A stretch of 27,402 bases of DNA. Origin: a virus. The notes beneath the pieces are model-generated. The model had not been told where the DNA came from. It saw nothing but the letters and a program-made list of their open reading frames with translations, and searched no databases. Location of the stretch: positions 16,012 to 43,413 of IMG/VR virus record IMGVR_UViG_3300002460_001114, one strand, 5' to 3'. Shown here in pieces: positions 8,422 to 15,761 of this stretch (position 1 is the first letter of the stretch; each line of letters starts with the position of its first letter). Position numbers and translations under genes: made by a program.

Positions 8422-10643
8422 TAAAGAAATTATTTATAGCATTATTAATGTTCCCGCTACTAGCTTCTGCAGCTAGTACGGTTGTCCCCTGGGAGCGCAC
8501 TTTTAATACAGGTAACTCACAAGGTACGACTTCTCCTCTTTTCCTCTTAGACGAAGCAAGGTTTAATACTTTTCGCGCATCTTCAACTTCAGCAACTTCT
8601 ACGATAGCAGGCGGGCTTTCTATTACGGGAGGAGGGTTAAAGGTTTCAACTCTTTTGAACTGTAATACTGTGGACACTGATGGTTCAGGGGTTTTTATTT
8701 GCGGTACAGATGCTACGGGGGCGGGCGGTAGTTCTGATTACGACGCATGGTCTCACCCGACTAATTTTGGCGTATTAAATTCAGCCACAACTACTCCTCT
8801 GTGGTTAAGACATCTTACTGCCAGTTCCAGCGTAGCTTTCAGTTTAGATATAGGCACCGCTTTAGGAGTGGGAAGCACGGCCACAACTACGATACTTGGA
8901 AATTTGGCCACCTCAACTTTCTCCGGCGGTTTAATCACGACAAGTCTAAAGGCTTCGGGCCTGGAAGTTACCGGAGGAAATGTAATACTTCCTAATTCTT
9001 CAGTCAGTAACGCCGAGCTTGCAAATTCTTCTTTTACGGTAACTACAGCCGCGCCTCTTGGCGGAGCGGCGACTATATCGCTTGGCGATACTCTTGCTCT
9101 TACTTGCACGGGATGTGTTACTTCAATTCCAAATTATGATGCCTTTACTCATGTTGTGACGGGAACTTCCGCGACTTCAACAGAAATGAGATTTACGGGA
9201 GGATTTATTTCAAACGCTTCTTCAACTGTTGCTTCAACCCTTACAGTAACCGGCGGTGTGATAGGAAACGCAAGTACCGCGACTGCCCTAGCCGCCAATG
9301 GAGCAAATTGTAACGCCGGAGAATATCCTTTAGGAGTAAATGCTTCAGGAGCGGTAGAGTCTTGCACAGATGCTACAACTGAAATTAATTCAGCTATCGC
9401 AGGTATAACTTTTCCGGACGCTTTCACACACCCCGTAGCCGGAGAATCAGCGACTACGACAATTCTTAATATGGCAGGATTTAACACCACTGGTTCTTCA
9501 ACTATAAATTCAACCCTGCAAATTGGAAGCAATATCATACCAATAACAAACGGAGGAGCTACGCTAGGAAACGCGGCTAAAGCCTTTTCCTCTCTTACTC
9601 TAAAAGACACCACTTCCGCTTATGGAGGGACTATTCAATTTACAAATACTTCCGCAGGCGCGTGGCAGATTCTTACTCTTGATATTGGAAATTATTCTCC
9701 TACGCTTACCTTTCAAGGCGCGGCAGGAAACCCTACACTTGGTGATTGGTTTAATCAAAGCGTTAAGACTACGGCACAGCCAACTTTCGCAGGTCTTATC
9801 GCAACAGCTTCAACAACCATTGGAGGATTATTTAATGTAAGCGGGCGCGCGAGTTTTGGTGGGAATATCAACGCTTCCTCAACCGCCACTTCTACTTTCG
9901 CAGGAGGGATAGCTGTTAATTCTATTGGCGGCCTATCTTCCGCTTCTGGCCTCACTATTACGGGAGGCTCAATAAACTGCTCCGCTTGCATACCTAATGC
10001 TTCACTTGCTAACTCCGGTATTTCAGGCACAGACCTCGGAGGAACATTACAAGAATTATCTCCTGGCGCGACTTTGAGCGGTACTGCTTATGACGGTAGT
10101 ACCAATATTACAGACTGGAATATAAATTTGGCTAACTCAAATTCTTGGACAGCTTCCACAACTTTTTCCGGTCTTGTTGCTTTGTCGGGAGGAATAGTAG
10201 TAAATAACGGAACAGTAACTTTCCCCGCTTCTTTCGGAGGACGCTCTTTGACAATGAACGGAACAGCGATAGACGCTGATGCGGAACTTTTTACCCGCAC
10301 AATTTCTTTCAATGTCGCTTCTTCTTCTCTTGGAACTTCTACGCAGGTAGCTTCATATCAATTTCCCTCAAACGCAACTATCACAGAAGTAAATTGCTCA
10401 ACGAATAATGGACGGGCGGAAATTCAACTGGAAAAACGCCCAAGCAACCAACCGAACGCTTCTTCAACTTTTATGCTTCAATCTTATTTAGCTTGCACAA
10501 TGACCACGGCCTCCACAACAAGTTTCGCAGTATCGGCAATTAACGGCGGGAACGATTTAGCTTTGCAAATAACAAGAAGCGGGGCTACAAGCAGCGCGCC
10601 GACTTTGTTAAGAGCGCATGTGAAATATACTTTAAATGACTAG
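8418..10643 (+). CDS. Exported Ser/Thr/Ala-rich repeat protein, fibre or surface-type (741 aa)
   Basis: The first 20 residues (MIKKLFIALLMFPLLASAAS) are a textbook signal peptide with an Ala-x-Ala-type cleavage site. The rest is a long, low-complexity beta-type repeat region: recurrent SSTxxSTxxGGL units such as ATSTIAGGLSITGG, ATSTFSGGLITTS and ATSTFAGGIAVNS, with two Cys-x-x-Cys pairs (CTGC, CSAC). Similar repeats are, from memory, characteristic of very large exported proteins of Parcubacteria-type bacteria. The ATG overlaps the collagen-like fibre stop, so they are co-translated, and the pair could form one fibre. A signal peptide on a phage structural protein is odd. Alternatives are a surface protein displayed by infected cells (superinfection exclusion or adhesion) or a host gene picked up by the phage. 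Confidence 0.6.
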   Translation: MIKKLFIALLMFPLLASAASTVVPWERTFNTGNSQGTTSPLFLLDEARFNTFRASSTSATSTIAGGLSITGGGLKVSTLLNCNTVDTDGSGVFICGTDATGAGGSSDYDAWSHPTNFGVLNSATTTPLWLRHLTASSSVAFSLDIGTALGVGSTATTTILGNLATSTFSGGLITTSLKASGLEVTGGNVILPNSSVSNAELANSSFTVTTAAPLGGAATISLGDTLALTCTGCVTSIPNYDAFTHVVTGTSATSTEMRFTGGFISNASSTVASTLTVTGGVIGNASTATALAANGANCNAGEYPLGVNASGAVESCTDATTEINSAIAGITFPDAFTHPVAGESATTTILNMAGFNTTGSSTINSTLQIGSNIIPITNGGATLGNAAKAFSSLTLKDTTSAYGGTIQFTNTSAGAWQILTLDIGNYSPTLTFQGAAGNPTLGDWFNQSVKTTAQPTFAGLIATASTTIGGLFNVSGRASFGGNINASSTATSTFAGGIAVNSIGGLSSASGLTITGGSINCSACIPNASLANSGISGTDLGGTLQELSPGATLSGTAYDGSTNITDWNINLANSNSWTASTTFSGLVALSGGIVVNNGTVTFPASFGGRSLTMNGTAIDADAELFTRTISFNVASSSLGTSTQVASYQFPSNATITEVNCSTNNGRAEIQLEKRPSNQPNASSTFMLQSYLACTMTTASTTSFAVSAINGGNDLALQITRSGATSSAPTLLRAHVKYTLND

Positions 10644-11889
10644 CCTCTGGGCAAAACTTCTTTCTATAATCGCTCTCCTCGGTTCTTTGCTTAACCCTCA
10701 TCCTCTGGGTGTGGTTCAAACAATTCAAGACCTTTCCAATAATCCTATTCAATTAACTTTCACGGACGACAACACGGGAGAAGATTTAATCATCTCCTCC
10801 GACAAGCACGATTATTACGGCTTCGGCGCGGTAGATGTGTACTTTTCCGTTAAAAATACCTCTAAAACCGACCAGGACATCAACTTAATACTTTCCTTTG
10901 GGGAAAAGACCGATTTAGGCTCTATACGCTTATTTACGGGTACAAAAGACGTGATTATCCCTGGATTTACCTCTATCACAGCAACAGGCACAGATATTAT
11001 GCCTGATAGAACAGTAACGGAAACAGTGTGGGAAAAAATGAGCGTGACGGACGGAATAAGCCGTGAGATATTTTCTCCGGCCAAGTCTGTCAAAGATGCA
11101 ACCAAAAATAGAACAACCTTATCTTTCCCTTTAGCGAAAGGAGAAACAAAAGTTTTTGTAGCGAATGTAAAGACGAGGGCAAAAGTAGGAGAGAACGGAG
11201 AATTTTTTATTGAAGCGTTTGGGGATAAAGCGGGATACGGAAATCTTGACCCAAGTGCTTGGATACCAACAGATAATTTTTCTGCAACTGATTATACGGC
11301 TGGGAATAATTTGAATGGTGGGGCTGGCGGTTCAGGTTGGAATGGTAATTGGTTTGTGGATGCAGGAACAATGACAACCGAGACCGCTTCGGCAGGAGGG
11401 CAGGGAAGTTTGGCGGCGGCAGAAACCGGCAGTAGTGGTGCGCAATATCGCAGAAACCTCACAGGCGTATCATCGGGACAGTTAAGCTATTGTCTTTATA
11501 TGAGCGGGACAACGCAAGCAAATTCTATAATTTTAGAACCTGCAGGTATGTATGTGCGTTTTTTGAGCGGCAATATAGCCGTTTATAACACGGGCGTGGC
11601 ATATGAAAACTTTGGCACTTATTCAGCGGGTGAGTGGGTAGTAATTGATTTTGAGTTTGATGACGCGGCGCAGAACGATAAATATAGAGCCAAGAAAAAA
11701 GGCGGGAGTTTTTCTAATTGGGTCGCTTCAAGCGCATATACGACAATTACTCAATATAAATATGATGTGTCTGCCAATGCTGAAACAGTTCAATTAGACG
11801 ACATAGGAGAAACGGCTTCGGTAACTTGCGCTCCGGCCGCTCCGGCAGTGGTCGCGGGTTATGAGGATAACGTTATCATAAGTGATTAA
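10636..11889 (+). CDS. Exported two-domain surface protein with LamG-like C-terminus (417 aa)
   Basis: The start overlaps the preceding gene by 8 nt. Residues 4-19 are hydrophobic (LWAKLLSIIALLGSLL), a signal peptide or anchor. Residues 30-205 form an immunoglobulin/CARDB-like beta domain (VDVYFSVKNTSKTDQDINL) ending in FFIEAFGDKAGYGNLDP, a segment I recall from Parcubacteria-type secreted proteins. Residues 210-395 look like a concanavalin/LamG-type jelly roll (GSGWNGNWFVD, GEWVVIDFEFDD). The protein is probably displayed outside the cell or on the virion together with the upstream repeat protein. No catalytic residues are evident. Function could be glycan binding or host-surface mimicry; both are inference. 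Confidence 0.55.
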   Translation: MTSLWAKLLSIIALLGSLLNPHPLGVVQTIQDLSNNPIQLTFTDDNTGEDLIISSDKHDYYGFGAVDVYFSVKNTSKTDQDINLILSFGEKTDLGSIRLFTGTKDVIIPGFTSITATGTDIMPDRTVTETVWEKMSVTDGISREIFSPAKSVKDATKNRTTLSFPLAKGETKVFVANVKTRAKVGENGEFFIEAFGDKAGYGNLDPSAWIPTDNFSATDYTAGNNLNGGAGGSGWNGNWFVDAGTMTTETASAGGQGSLAAAETGSSGAQYRRNLTGVSSGQLSYCLYMSGTTQANSIILEPAGMYVRFLSGNIAVYNTGVAYENFGTYSAGEWVVIDFEFDDAAQNDKYRAKKKGGSFSNWVASSAYTTITQYKYDVSANAETVQLDDIGETASVTCAPAAPAVVAGYEDNVIISD

Positions 11890-11901
11890 ATGTGGTATAA
11901 T
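11873..11901 (+). promoter_or_regulatory. Promoter of the lysis cassette, near-leaderless
   Basis: TTATCA (11873-11878, four of six matches to TTGACA) is separated by 17 nt from TATAAT (11896-11901), which is preceded by TGG. Eight nt then lead to the ATG at 11910, so the predicted transcript starts within two or three bases of the start codon. The box lies mostly inside the 3' end of the preceding gene and would separate lysis expression from virion genes. Confidence 0.6.
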
Positions 11902-11909
11902 ATATTGAC

Positions 11910-12161
11910 ATGCCAAACACTTTCACAGAATGGTTAATAATAATACTGGTAGGGTTGCTCTTTGGAAAAGACTATATCCTTTCTCCTATCTTGGCTAAGT
12001 GGGGTATCAAAGTTAACGGAAAAGAAAATGGATACCAACCGCAAATAGATGAACTCAAAGAACACGCCCGTATTGCTAACCAGGAAATGGGTGAAATTAG
12101 AAAGGATATTTCAGATATTAAATCAGATGTTGCTTACATAAGAGGTAAATTAGATAAATGA
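11910..12161 (+). CDS. Small membrane protein with coiled-coil tail (83 aa)
   Basis: Residues 6-30 form one hydrophobic helix (TEWLIIILVGLLFGKDYILSP). Residues 45-82 are a charged heptad-rich helix (QIDELKEHARIANQEMGEI, DISDIKSDVAYIRGKL). A single N-terminal membrane helix plus a coiled coil is the layout of XhlA-like haemolysin/holin partners and of some spanin-like proteins. As first gene of the lysis cassette, with its own promoter and ATGA overlap to the next gene, a lysis accessory or holin-regulating role is likely. It is too short and generic for a firm family. Confidence 0.55.
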   Translation: MPNTFTEWLIIILVGLLFGKDYILSPILAKWGIKVNGKENGYQPQIDELKEHARIANQEMGEIRKDISDIKSDVAYIRGKLDK

Positions 12162-12946
12162 AAAACTACGGCTTCAAAGCACCAGAAATAAAACCCACAG
12201 ACTTCTTTCTCGGAAGCAAAAAGTTAGGTAGCGTTGAAATAAACCCTAGCGGTGATTGGAAATTATATCTTCCTACTTTTGAACCTCAATCAAAAAGTAT
12301 AGAAACACAAAGCTGTGTTTCGTTTGGTACGCTTTCTGCGCTGGAGATGATATGCAAATTACAATATGATTTTGAACCTAATTATTCCGACAGGTTTATC
12401 TCAAAACTTTCAGGCACAGATCCTTCTACGGGCGGAAACACTCCTCCAAAAGTAGCCGACACCATAAGACATCAAGGAACTATTCCTGAAGAAAAATATC
12501 CTTTCGTGGATAATTTAGACGAATACTTTAAGGAGGTGCCGCAGAATTTAATTGATATGGGTGCGAAGTGGTTGGAGGAATTTGAGCTAGGTTACGAATA
12601 TGTTAATCCCTCGGACTTAAAAATTGCCCTAAAACGCTCACCCGTTGGATGCGCCGTAAGTGCTTGGCAACAAAACGCAGACGGAGAGTACATCAGGTTT
12701 GGTAATTCTAACCATTGGGTTGTGCTAGTGGCGTTTGACCAAAAAGACAGGCCGGTGATTTATGACTCTTATGAGGCGCAGTTAAAAACACTTTCAAAAG
12801 ATTTTCGCCTAGATTTCCCTATGTTATATGTGCTAAAAAAAAAGCCCAAAAGCGTAGAGCAAGAATACGCAAGTGGAAATCATTACTTAATCGCAATAAA
12901 AAAGGTGTACAGATTCCTTATTGACTTATGGTTTTATCTGTTTTAA
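12158..12946 (+). CDS. Papain-like (C1A-type) cysteine protease (262 aa)
   Basis: The sequence around Cys53 (IETQSCVSFGTLSALEM) has the papain active-site pattern Q-x-C-x-x-F on a helix. His186 lies in SNHWVVLVAFD, matching the catalytic-His strand, and Asp203 in VIYDSYE occupies the third catalytic position (usually Asn/Asp). SPVGCAVSAW (161-170) resembles the strand just before the catalytic His in papain-like enzymes. No propeptide or signal peptide is seen; the last residues are hydrophobic (FLIDLWFYLF) and could contact membrane. Papain-type proteases are uncommon in phage lysis cassettes. Here it lies between a membrane protein and an amidase, so it may cut a host surface protein layer, cleave a virion precursor, or act in lysis. 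Fold assignment is good; target is unknown. Confidence 0.75.
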   Translation: MKNYGFKAPEIKPTDFFLGSKKLGSVEINPSGDWKLYLPTFEPQSKSIETQSCVSFGTLSALEMICKLQYDFEPNYSDRFISKLSGTDPSTGGNTPPKVADTIRHQGTIPEEKYPFVDNLDEYFKEVPQNLIDMGAKWLEEFELGYEYVNPSDLKIALKRSPVGCAVSAWQQNADGEYIRFGNSNHWVVLVAFDQKDRPVIYDSYEAQLKTLSKDFRLDFPMLYVLKKKPKSVEQEYASGNHYLIAIKKVYRFLIDLWFYLF

Positions 12947-13906
12947 ATGGCTCAAATAATTAACAAACTTTTATTTACCAATTTTGAGAAAGGGCGGGGA
13001 GGCCATACGCCGGAACTTATCGTAATTCATATAATCGCACTTCCTGGTGTAACCGCAGAATCAGCTTATCAACACTTCTCCAACCCCGCGTCCGAAGTAT
13101 CGGCGCATTACATAATAAAAAAAGACGGTGTAATCTGGCGGTGCGTAAAAGACGAAGATACCAGTTGGGCGGCAGGTTCAATATCTTATAAAAACGGTGC
13201 GCCTATTTTACCGACTAATCCCATAGCGAAAAGGTGTTTTCAGACGAAAACGAGGATTAACGAGGTGGCAATTTCCATAGAAAACGAGGGTTCAGAATAT
13301 GAAGATATTACTCCCGCCCAATACGAATCAAATGTTTTTCTTATAAAAGAACTTTCTAGGAAATTTAATATACCAATGGACTCTACTCACATCTGCGGGC
13401 ATAACGAGATAAAGAAATTAAAATTGTGTCCTGGCAGAATTAGCGTAGGGAAAATAATCTCAATGTGTAACGAACATATCGCTCCTGTAGCTCCTATCGC
13501 GCCAGTTTTGAATACGGCCAATATAATTGTGAACCCTCCGCTTTTTTCAGAACCTCAATGGTTACAAAATTTGCGGTATCGGACTTTAAACAAACTCGGT
13601 TTTGCTGATAGAACTTTTGGCGCACTTCGTTCTCCTAAGTGGAACGAGGTTAGAAAAATTTATTTAAAATCACACCCTGCCTGCGAAGTATGCGGGAAGA
13701 AAGGAAAACTATTAAGCCCAAATCAAATTCACCATAAAAAAGTTTTTCACTTGCACCCTGAACTGGAGTTAGATTTAAATAATTTAATTTGCTTGTGCTC
13801 CGACCATCATCTTTTTTTCGGCCATCTAATGAACTTTAAAAGTTGGAACGAAAGTGTGGAAGAAGATGCTCGCTTGTGGAAAGAAAGGATTGAAAATAGG
13901 CCATGA
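12947..13906 (+). CDS. Fusion: N-acetylmuramoyl-L-alanine amidase (Amidase_2) + HNH endonuclease (319 aa)
   Basis: Residues 20-170 are a zinc-dependent Amidase_2 domain: His28 (ELIVIH), the HYIIKKDG strand, Glu112 in ISIENEG, His152 in ICGHNEI and Cys161 in LCPG, giving the usual zinc ligands. This part would cleave the bond between muramic acid and the peptide stem. A Pro/Ala/Val linker (179-200) leads to an HNH nuclease (about 225-312): Cys246/Cys249, His262-His263, Asn279, Cys284 and His287-His288, then FGHLMNFKSWN, as in phage HNH proteins. Both domains look intact in one uninterrupted frame. The gene starts directly after the protease stop and overlaps the next gene (ATGA). Endolysins normally carry wall-binding domains, so a nuclease tail is odd. 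Alternatives are an in-frame homing insertion or an assembly join. Confidence 0.85.
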   Translation: MAQIINKLLFTNFEKGRGGHTPELIVIHIIALPGVTAESAYQHFSNPASEVSAHYIIKKDGVIWRCVKDEDTSWAAGSISYKNGAPILPTNPIAKRCFQTKTRINEVAISIENEGSEYEDITPAQYESNVFLIKELSRKFNIPMDSTHICGHNEIKKLKLCPGRISVGKIISMCNEHIAPVAPIAPVLNTANIIVNPPLFSEPQWLQNLRYRTLNKLGFADRTFGALRSPKWNEVRKIYLKSHPACEVCGKKGKLLSPNQIHHKKVFHLHPELELDLNNLICLCSDHHLFFGHLMNFKSWNESVEEDARLWKERIENRP

Positions 13907-14127
13907 ACGAGGTTTATAATTATTTAGAAAATCAAGGGGCAAGGTATAACCATAGGGGTTGTCCAGAGGACCCAAACGGCGAATGGCTATTAAAAATTAA
14001 CAAAGGAACAGACACTTTACATATTCCCAAAGAAGCAATAGAAGGTGGGTATTTTAAAAACAAAATGTCATACCCTATGACTTTAAAAAATTTAAAAGAT
14101 ATAATAAAACACCTATCCCACGGCTAA
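13903..14127 (+). CDS. Hypothetical small protein (74 aa)
   Basis: The ATG overlaps the amidase-HNH stop (ATGA), so the gene is probably translated by coupling. The 74 residues are soluble and charged (YNYLENQGARYNHRGCPED, DTLHIPKEAIEGGYF, TLKNLKDIIKHL), with no membrane helix or signal peptide. I do not recognise a family. Its place inside the lysis cassette suggests an accessory role, possibly linked to the nuclease half of the preceding protein. Confidence 0.5.
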   Translation: MNEVYNYLENQGARYNHRGCPEDPNGEWLLKINKGTDTLHIPKEAIEGGYFKNKMSYPMTLKNLKDIIKHLSHG

Positions 14128-14165
14128 AGAAGATGCCGAAGTGTGGATAAATAAGATACAAAAGG

Positions 14166-14194
14166 TGGTATAATAAGGGTATAGGGCAACCTAT
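14166..14194 (+). promoter_or_regulatory. Extended -10 promoter with 5' GNRA stem-loop
   Basis: TGG plus TATAAT (14169-14174) repeats the GTGGTATAAT word seen at two other promoters; no clear -35 is present. The predicted start point is near 14181. From there the transcript would open with ATAGG (14181-14185), a GCAA loop and CCTAT (14190-14194), a five-pair hairpin capped by a GNRA tetraloop. A 5'-terminal stem-loop could protect the holin/transglycosylase mRNA from decay. The leader before the ATG at 14225 is about 44 nt. Confidence 0.5.
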
Positions 14195-14224
14195 TGGCTT
14201 TATAAGCGTAAATTTACATAGCAA

Positions 14225-14464
14225 ATGAATGATTTATGGAAAGTAGGCGGGAAAGACCTTTTAAGGGGCGTAATTAACGCCGTTTTAATAGCTATTTTCG
14301 TTGGTTTGGCGGGAATCGTATCAGCGCCTGGTTTTGACATATTTAGCGCGGATTGGGCATCAATTTTGAAGGCTATGGCTAATTGGGGGGTAATATCGTT
14401 TATCTCGTATGTAGGGGCGATGTTCACAAGCGACCGGCAGGGCAAAATACTCGGCAGTATTTAA
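14225..14464 (+). CDS. Holin-like two-helix membrane protein (79 aa)
   Basis: The protein has a short basic N-terminus, a hydrophobic helix at about residues 16-34 (VINAVLIAIFVGLAGIVSA), a loop with FDIFSADWASILKA, and a second hydrophobic helix at about 50-66 (WGVISFISYVGAMF), ending in a polar tail (SDRQGKILGSI). Two membrane helices in about 80 residues with a charged tail is the class II holin layout, and it lies directly before a secreted lytic transglycosylase. It would form membrane lesions or set lysis timing. The promoter with a 5' hairpin lies 50 nt upstream. Assigned on topology and context, not on a specific family signature. Confidence 0.65.
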   Translation: MNDLWKVGGKDLLRGVINAVLIAIFVGLAGIVSAPGFDIFSADWASILKAMANWGVISFISYVGAMFTSDRQGKILGSI

Positions 14465-14479
14465 TCTAACTAAAAATCT

Positions 14480-15013
14480 ATGCAAAAAATTATATTGTTT
14501 TTTGTGTTTATGCTTATCCCTTTGCCGAGTTTGGCAAAAACCTATGTAATGCCGTCGGGGAAAGTGATGGAGGAAAAAATAACTTATCACCACACGCTCT
14601 CCGGATTGCAAGTGGCAGTGAGTCAATGGGTAGAGGTTTTGGGAGCAATTAAAAAAGCGGAGGCTTCGGAAGATTCACAAGAAGATGTGATTAAAAATTA
14701 TATTCGTTCTCTTTCCGACCTTGCGGGAATAGATGGAGATTTTATGATAAAACTCGCAGATTGTGAATCAGGATTTAATCCCGATGCAAAGGGCGATTTT
14801 AGAGGAAAGATTTACATGGCTCACGGACTTTTCCAATGGTGGGAAAAATCTTGGAAACACTATAACAAAATTTATAAAACCGACTTAAATAGAGAGCTTT
14901 GGACAGATCAGGTGAAGCGAAGCGTTGAAGTAGTCAGAGATTATGGAAGCGATGATTGGCTTAATTGCCGTAACTTTATAAAAACTGGTTCGTGGGATTT
15001 CTTAAAAAAGTAG
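14480..15013 (+). CDS. Secreted lytic transglycosylase (SLT-type, 177 aa)
   Basis: Residues 1-19 are a signal peptide (MQKIILFFVFMLIPLPSLA) with cleavage expected before Lys20. The catalytic region has FMIKLADCESGFNPDAKGD, with Glu96 as the probable catalytic acid in the usual ESG motif, then AHGLFQWW (115-122) corresponding to the family's GLxQ motif, and WTDQVKRSVEVV as the following helix. The enzyme would cleave the glycan backbone of peptidoglycan, complementing the amidase upstream. Unlike most phage endolysins, this one carries its own export signal and would not need the holin to reach the wall. There is no Shine-Dalgarno sequence before the ATG. It is the last gene of the + strand late block. 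Confidence 0.8.
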   Translation: MQKIILFFVFMLIPLPSLAKTYVMPSGKVMEEKITYHHTLSGLQVAVSQWVEVLGAIKKAEASEDSQEDVIKNYIRSLSDLAGIDGDFMIKLADCESGFNPDAKGDFRGKIYMAHGLFQWWEKSWKHYNKIYKTDLNRELWTDQVKRSVEVVRDYGSDDWLNCRNFIKTGSWDFLKK

Positions 15014-15319
15014 CGAATAATGGGGAATAAAACCGGCTACGATAATTATTAGCAAAAAAATAAGGTTATGCTAATACCCTTATTTGACCGACTAATAATT
15101 CCGATAATTAGGTGTGGTACAGCCTGAAATGACCTAAAGCAAAACGCGCTCAATCAAGAGCGCGTTTGCCTACACAAATATAGCCGAGAGAGTTCATTTG
15201 TGTATTATGTTTAAAGACGAAATCCGAAAGTCGAAGATTGAAAAAATTAACTTAAACTGCTTTATAGGTTTTACTCGGCATACAAGGTTCTCTATCTATT
15301 ATTTTATATGAAAAAGAGT

Positions 15320-15325
15320 TATAAT
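15320..15325 (+). promoter_or_regulatory. Possible internal promoter of the structured RNA
   Basis: A perfect TATAAT lies at 15320-15325, predicting a start near 15332, just before the GC-rich helices of the central RNA domain. No -35 match or extended -10 TG is present. It is uncertain whether the RNA starts here, further upstream, or is read through from the lysis promoter. Confidence 0.3.
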
Positions 15326-15416
15326 ACAAGAGTAGCTGCTAAGCTAGGCGCCGGGGCGGTGGCGAGCAAGTCTAGCGAAAAGGTCTCACTGTGCCATAAG
15401 TCAGTTACCACCGCAT

Positions 15417-15442
15417 AACCTTGTCATTGTACAGGGTTTTTT
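15417..15442 (+). terminator. Terminator-like hairpin inside the structured RNA
   Basis: AACCTTGT (15417-15424) pairs with ACAGGGTT (15431-15438, one G-U pair) and runs into six Ts (15437-15442), the form of a Rho-independent terminator. The same left arm is perfectly complementary to ACAAGGTT at 15282-15289, so two alternative folds are possible, one without the terminator. Confidence 0.45.
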
Positions 15443-15731
15443 ATATAATTAAAGGATTGGTGGTGCTTCATGGCAACAACAGTTCATGCCGCAGAAGCAT
15501 AAGGACTGAACTGGACTCCACCAATCTAAATACAGCGCCTATCATGGAAATGGTAATATAGGCTTAGGTAGCAGGATTCTTCGGGATTCTGCGCCACGCC
15601 CGAAGTAATCAGAACATATCTTCGGGGACAAGCTAGCTAGACTAGCGAACGGCCGGCCGACCGTCACTCGGTTGTTCTGCACCCGTGGTAAAGGTTACTT
15701 TCCTAAAACCTCACGGGTGTATTAATTTAAC

Positions 15732-15761
15732 AAAAAAGCTCAACTTTCATTGAGTTTTTTT
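15732..15761. terminator. Bidirectional Rho-independent terminator
   Basis: CTCAA (15739-15743), a 6-nt loop and TTGAG (15750-15754) are flanked by six As on the left and seven Ts on the right, so it can terminate transcription from both sides. It separates the + strand late region and structured RNA from the convergent - strand gene block. Confidence 0.75.

Noticed and set aside
8753-9613. Antisense frames of 118 and 154 codons within the repeat protein gene
   Set aside because: They are Val/Ala/Pro-rich mirror images of the TST/GG repeats on the + strand, with no start signals.
14142-14150. Second perfect DnaA-box match (TGTGGATAA), also at 3664-3672
   Set aside because: Isolated matches, one within a coding gene; in AT-rich DNA these are expected by chance, so I do not call an origin here.
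15470-15502. ATG frame MATTVHAAEA followed by TAA, resembling a tmRNA tag
   Set aside because: No tRNA-like ends, no GTTCRA T-arm and no tmRNA 5' consensus; the bases are already used in the pseudoknotted stems. At most a leader micro-peptide.
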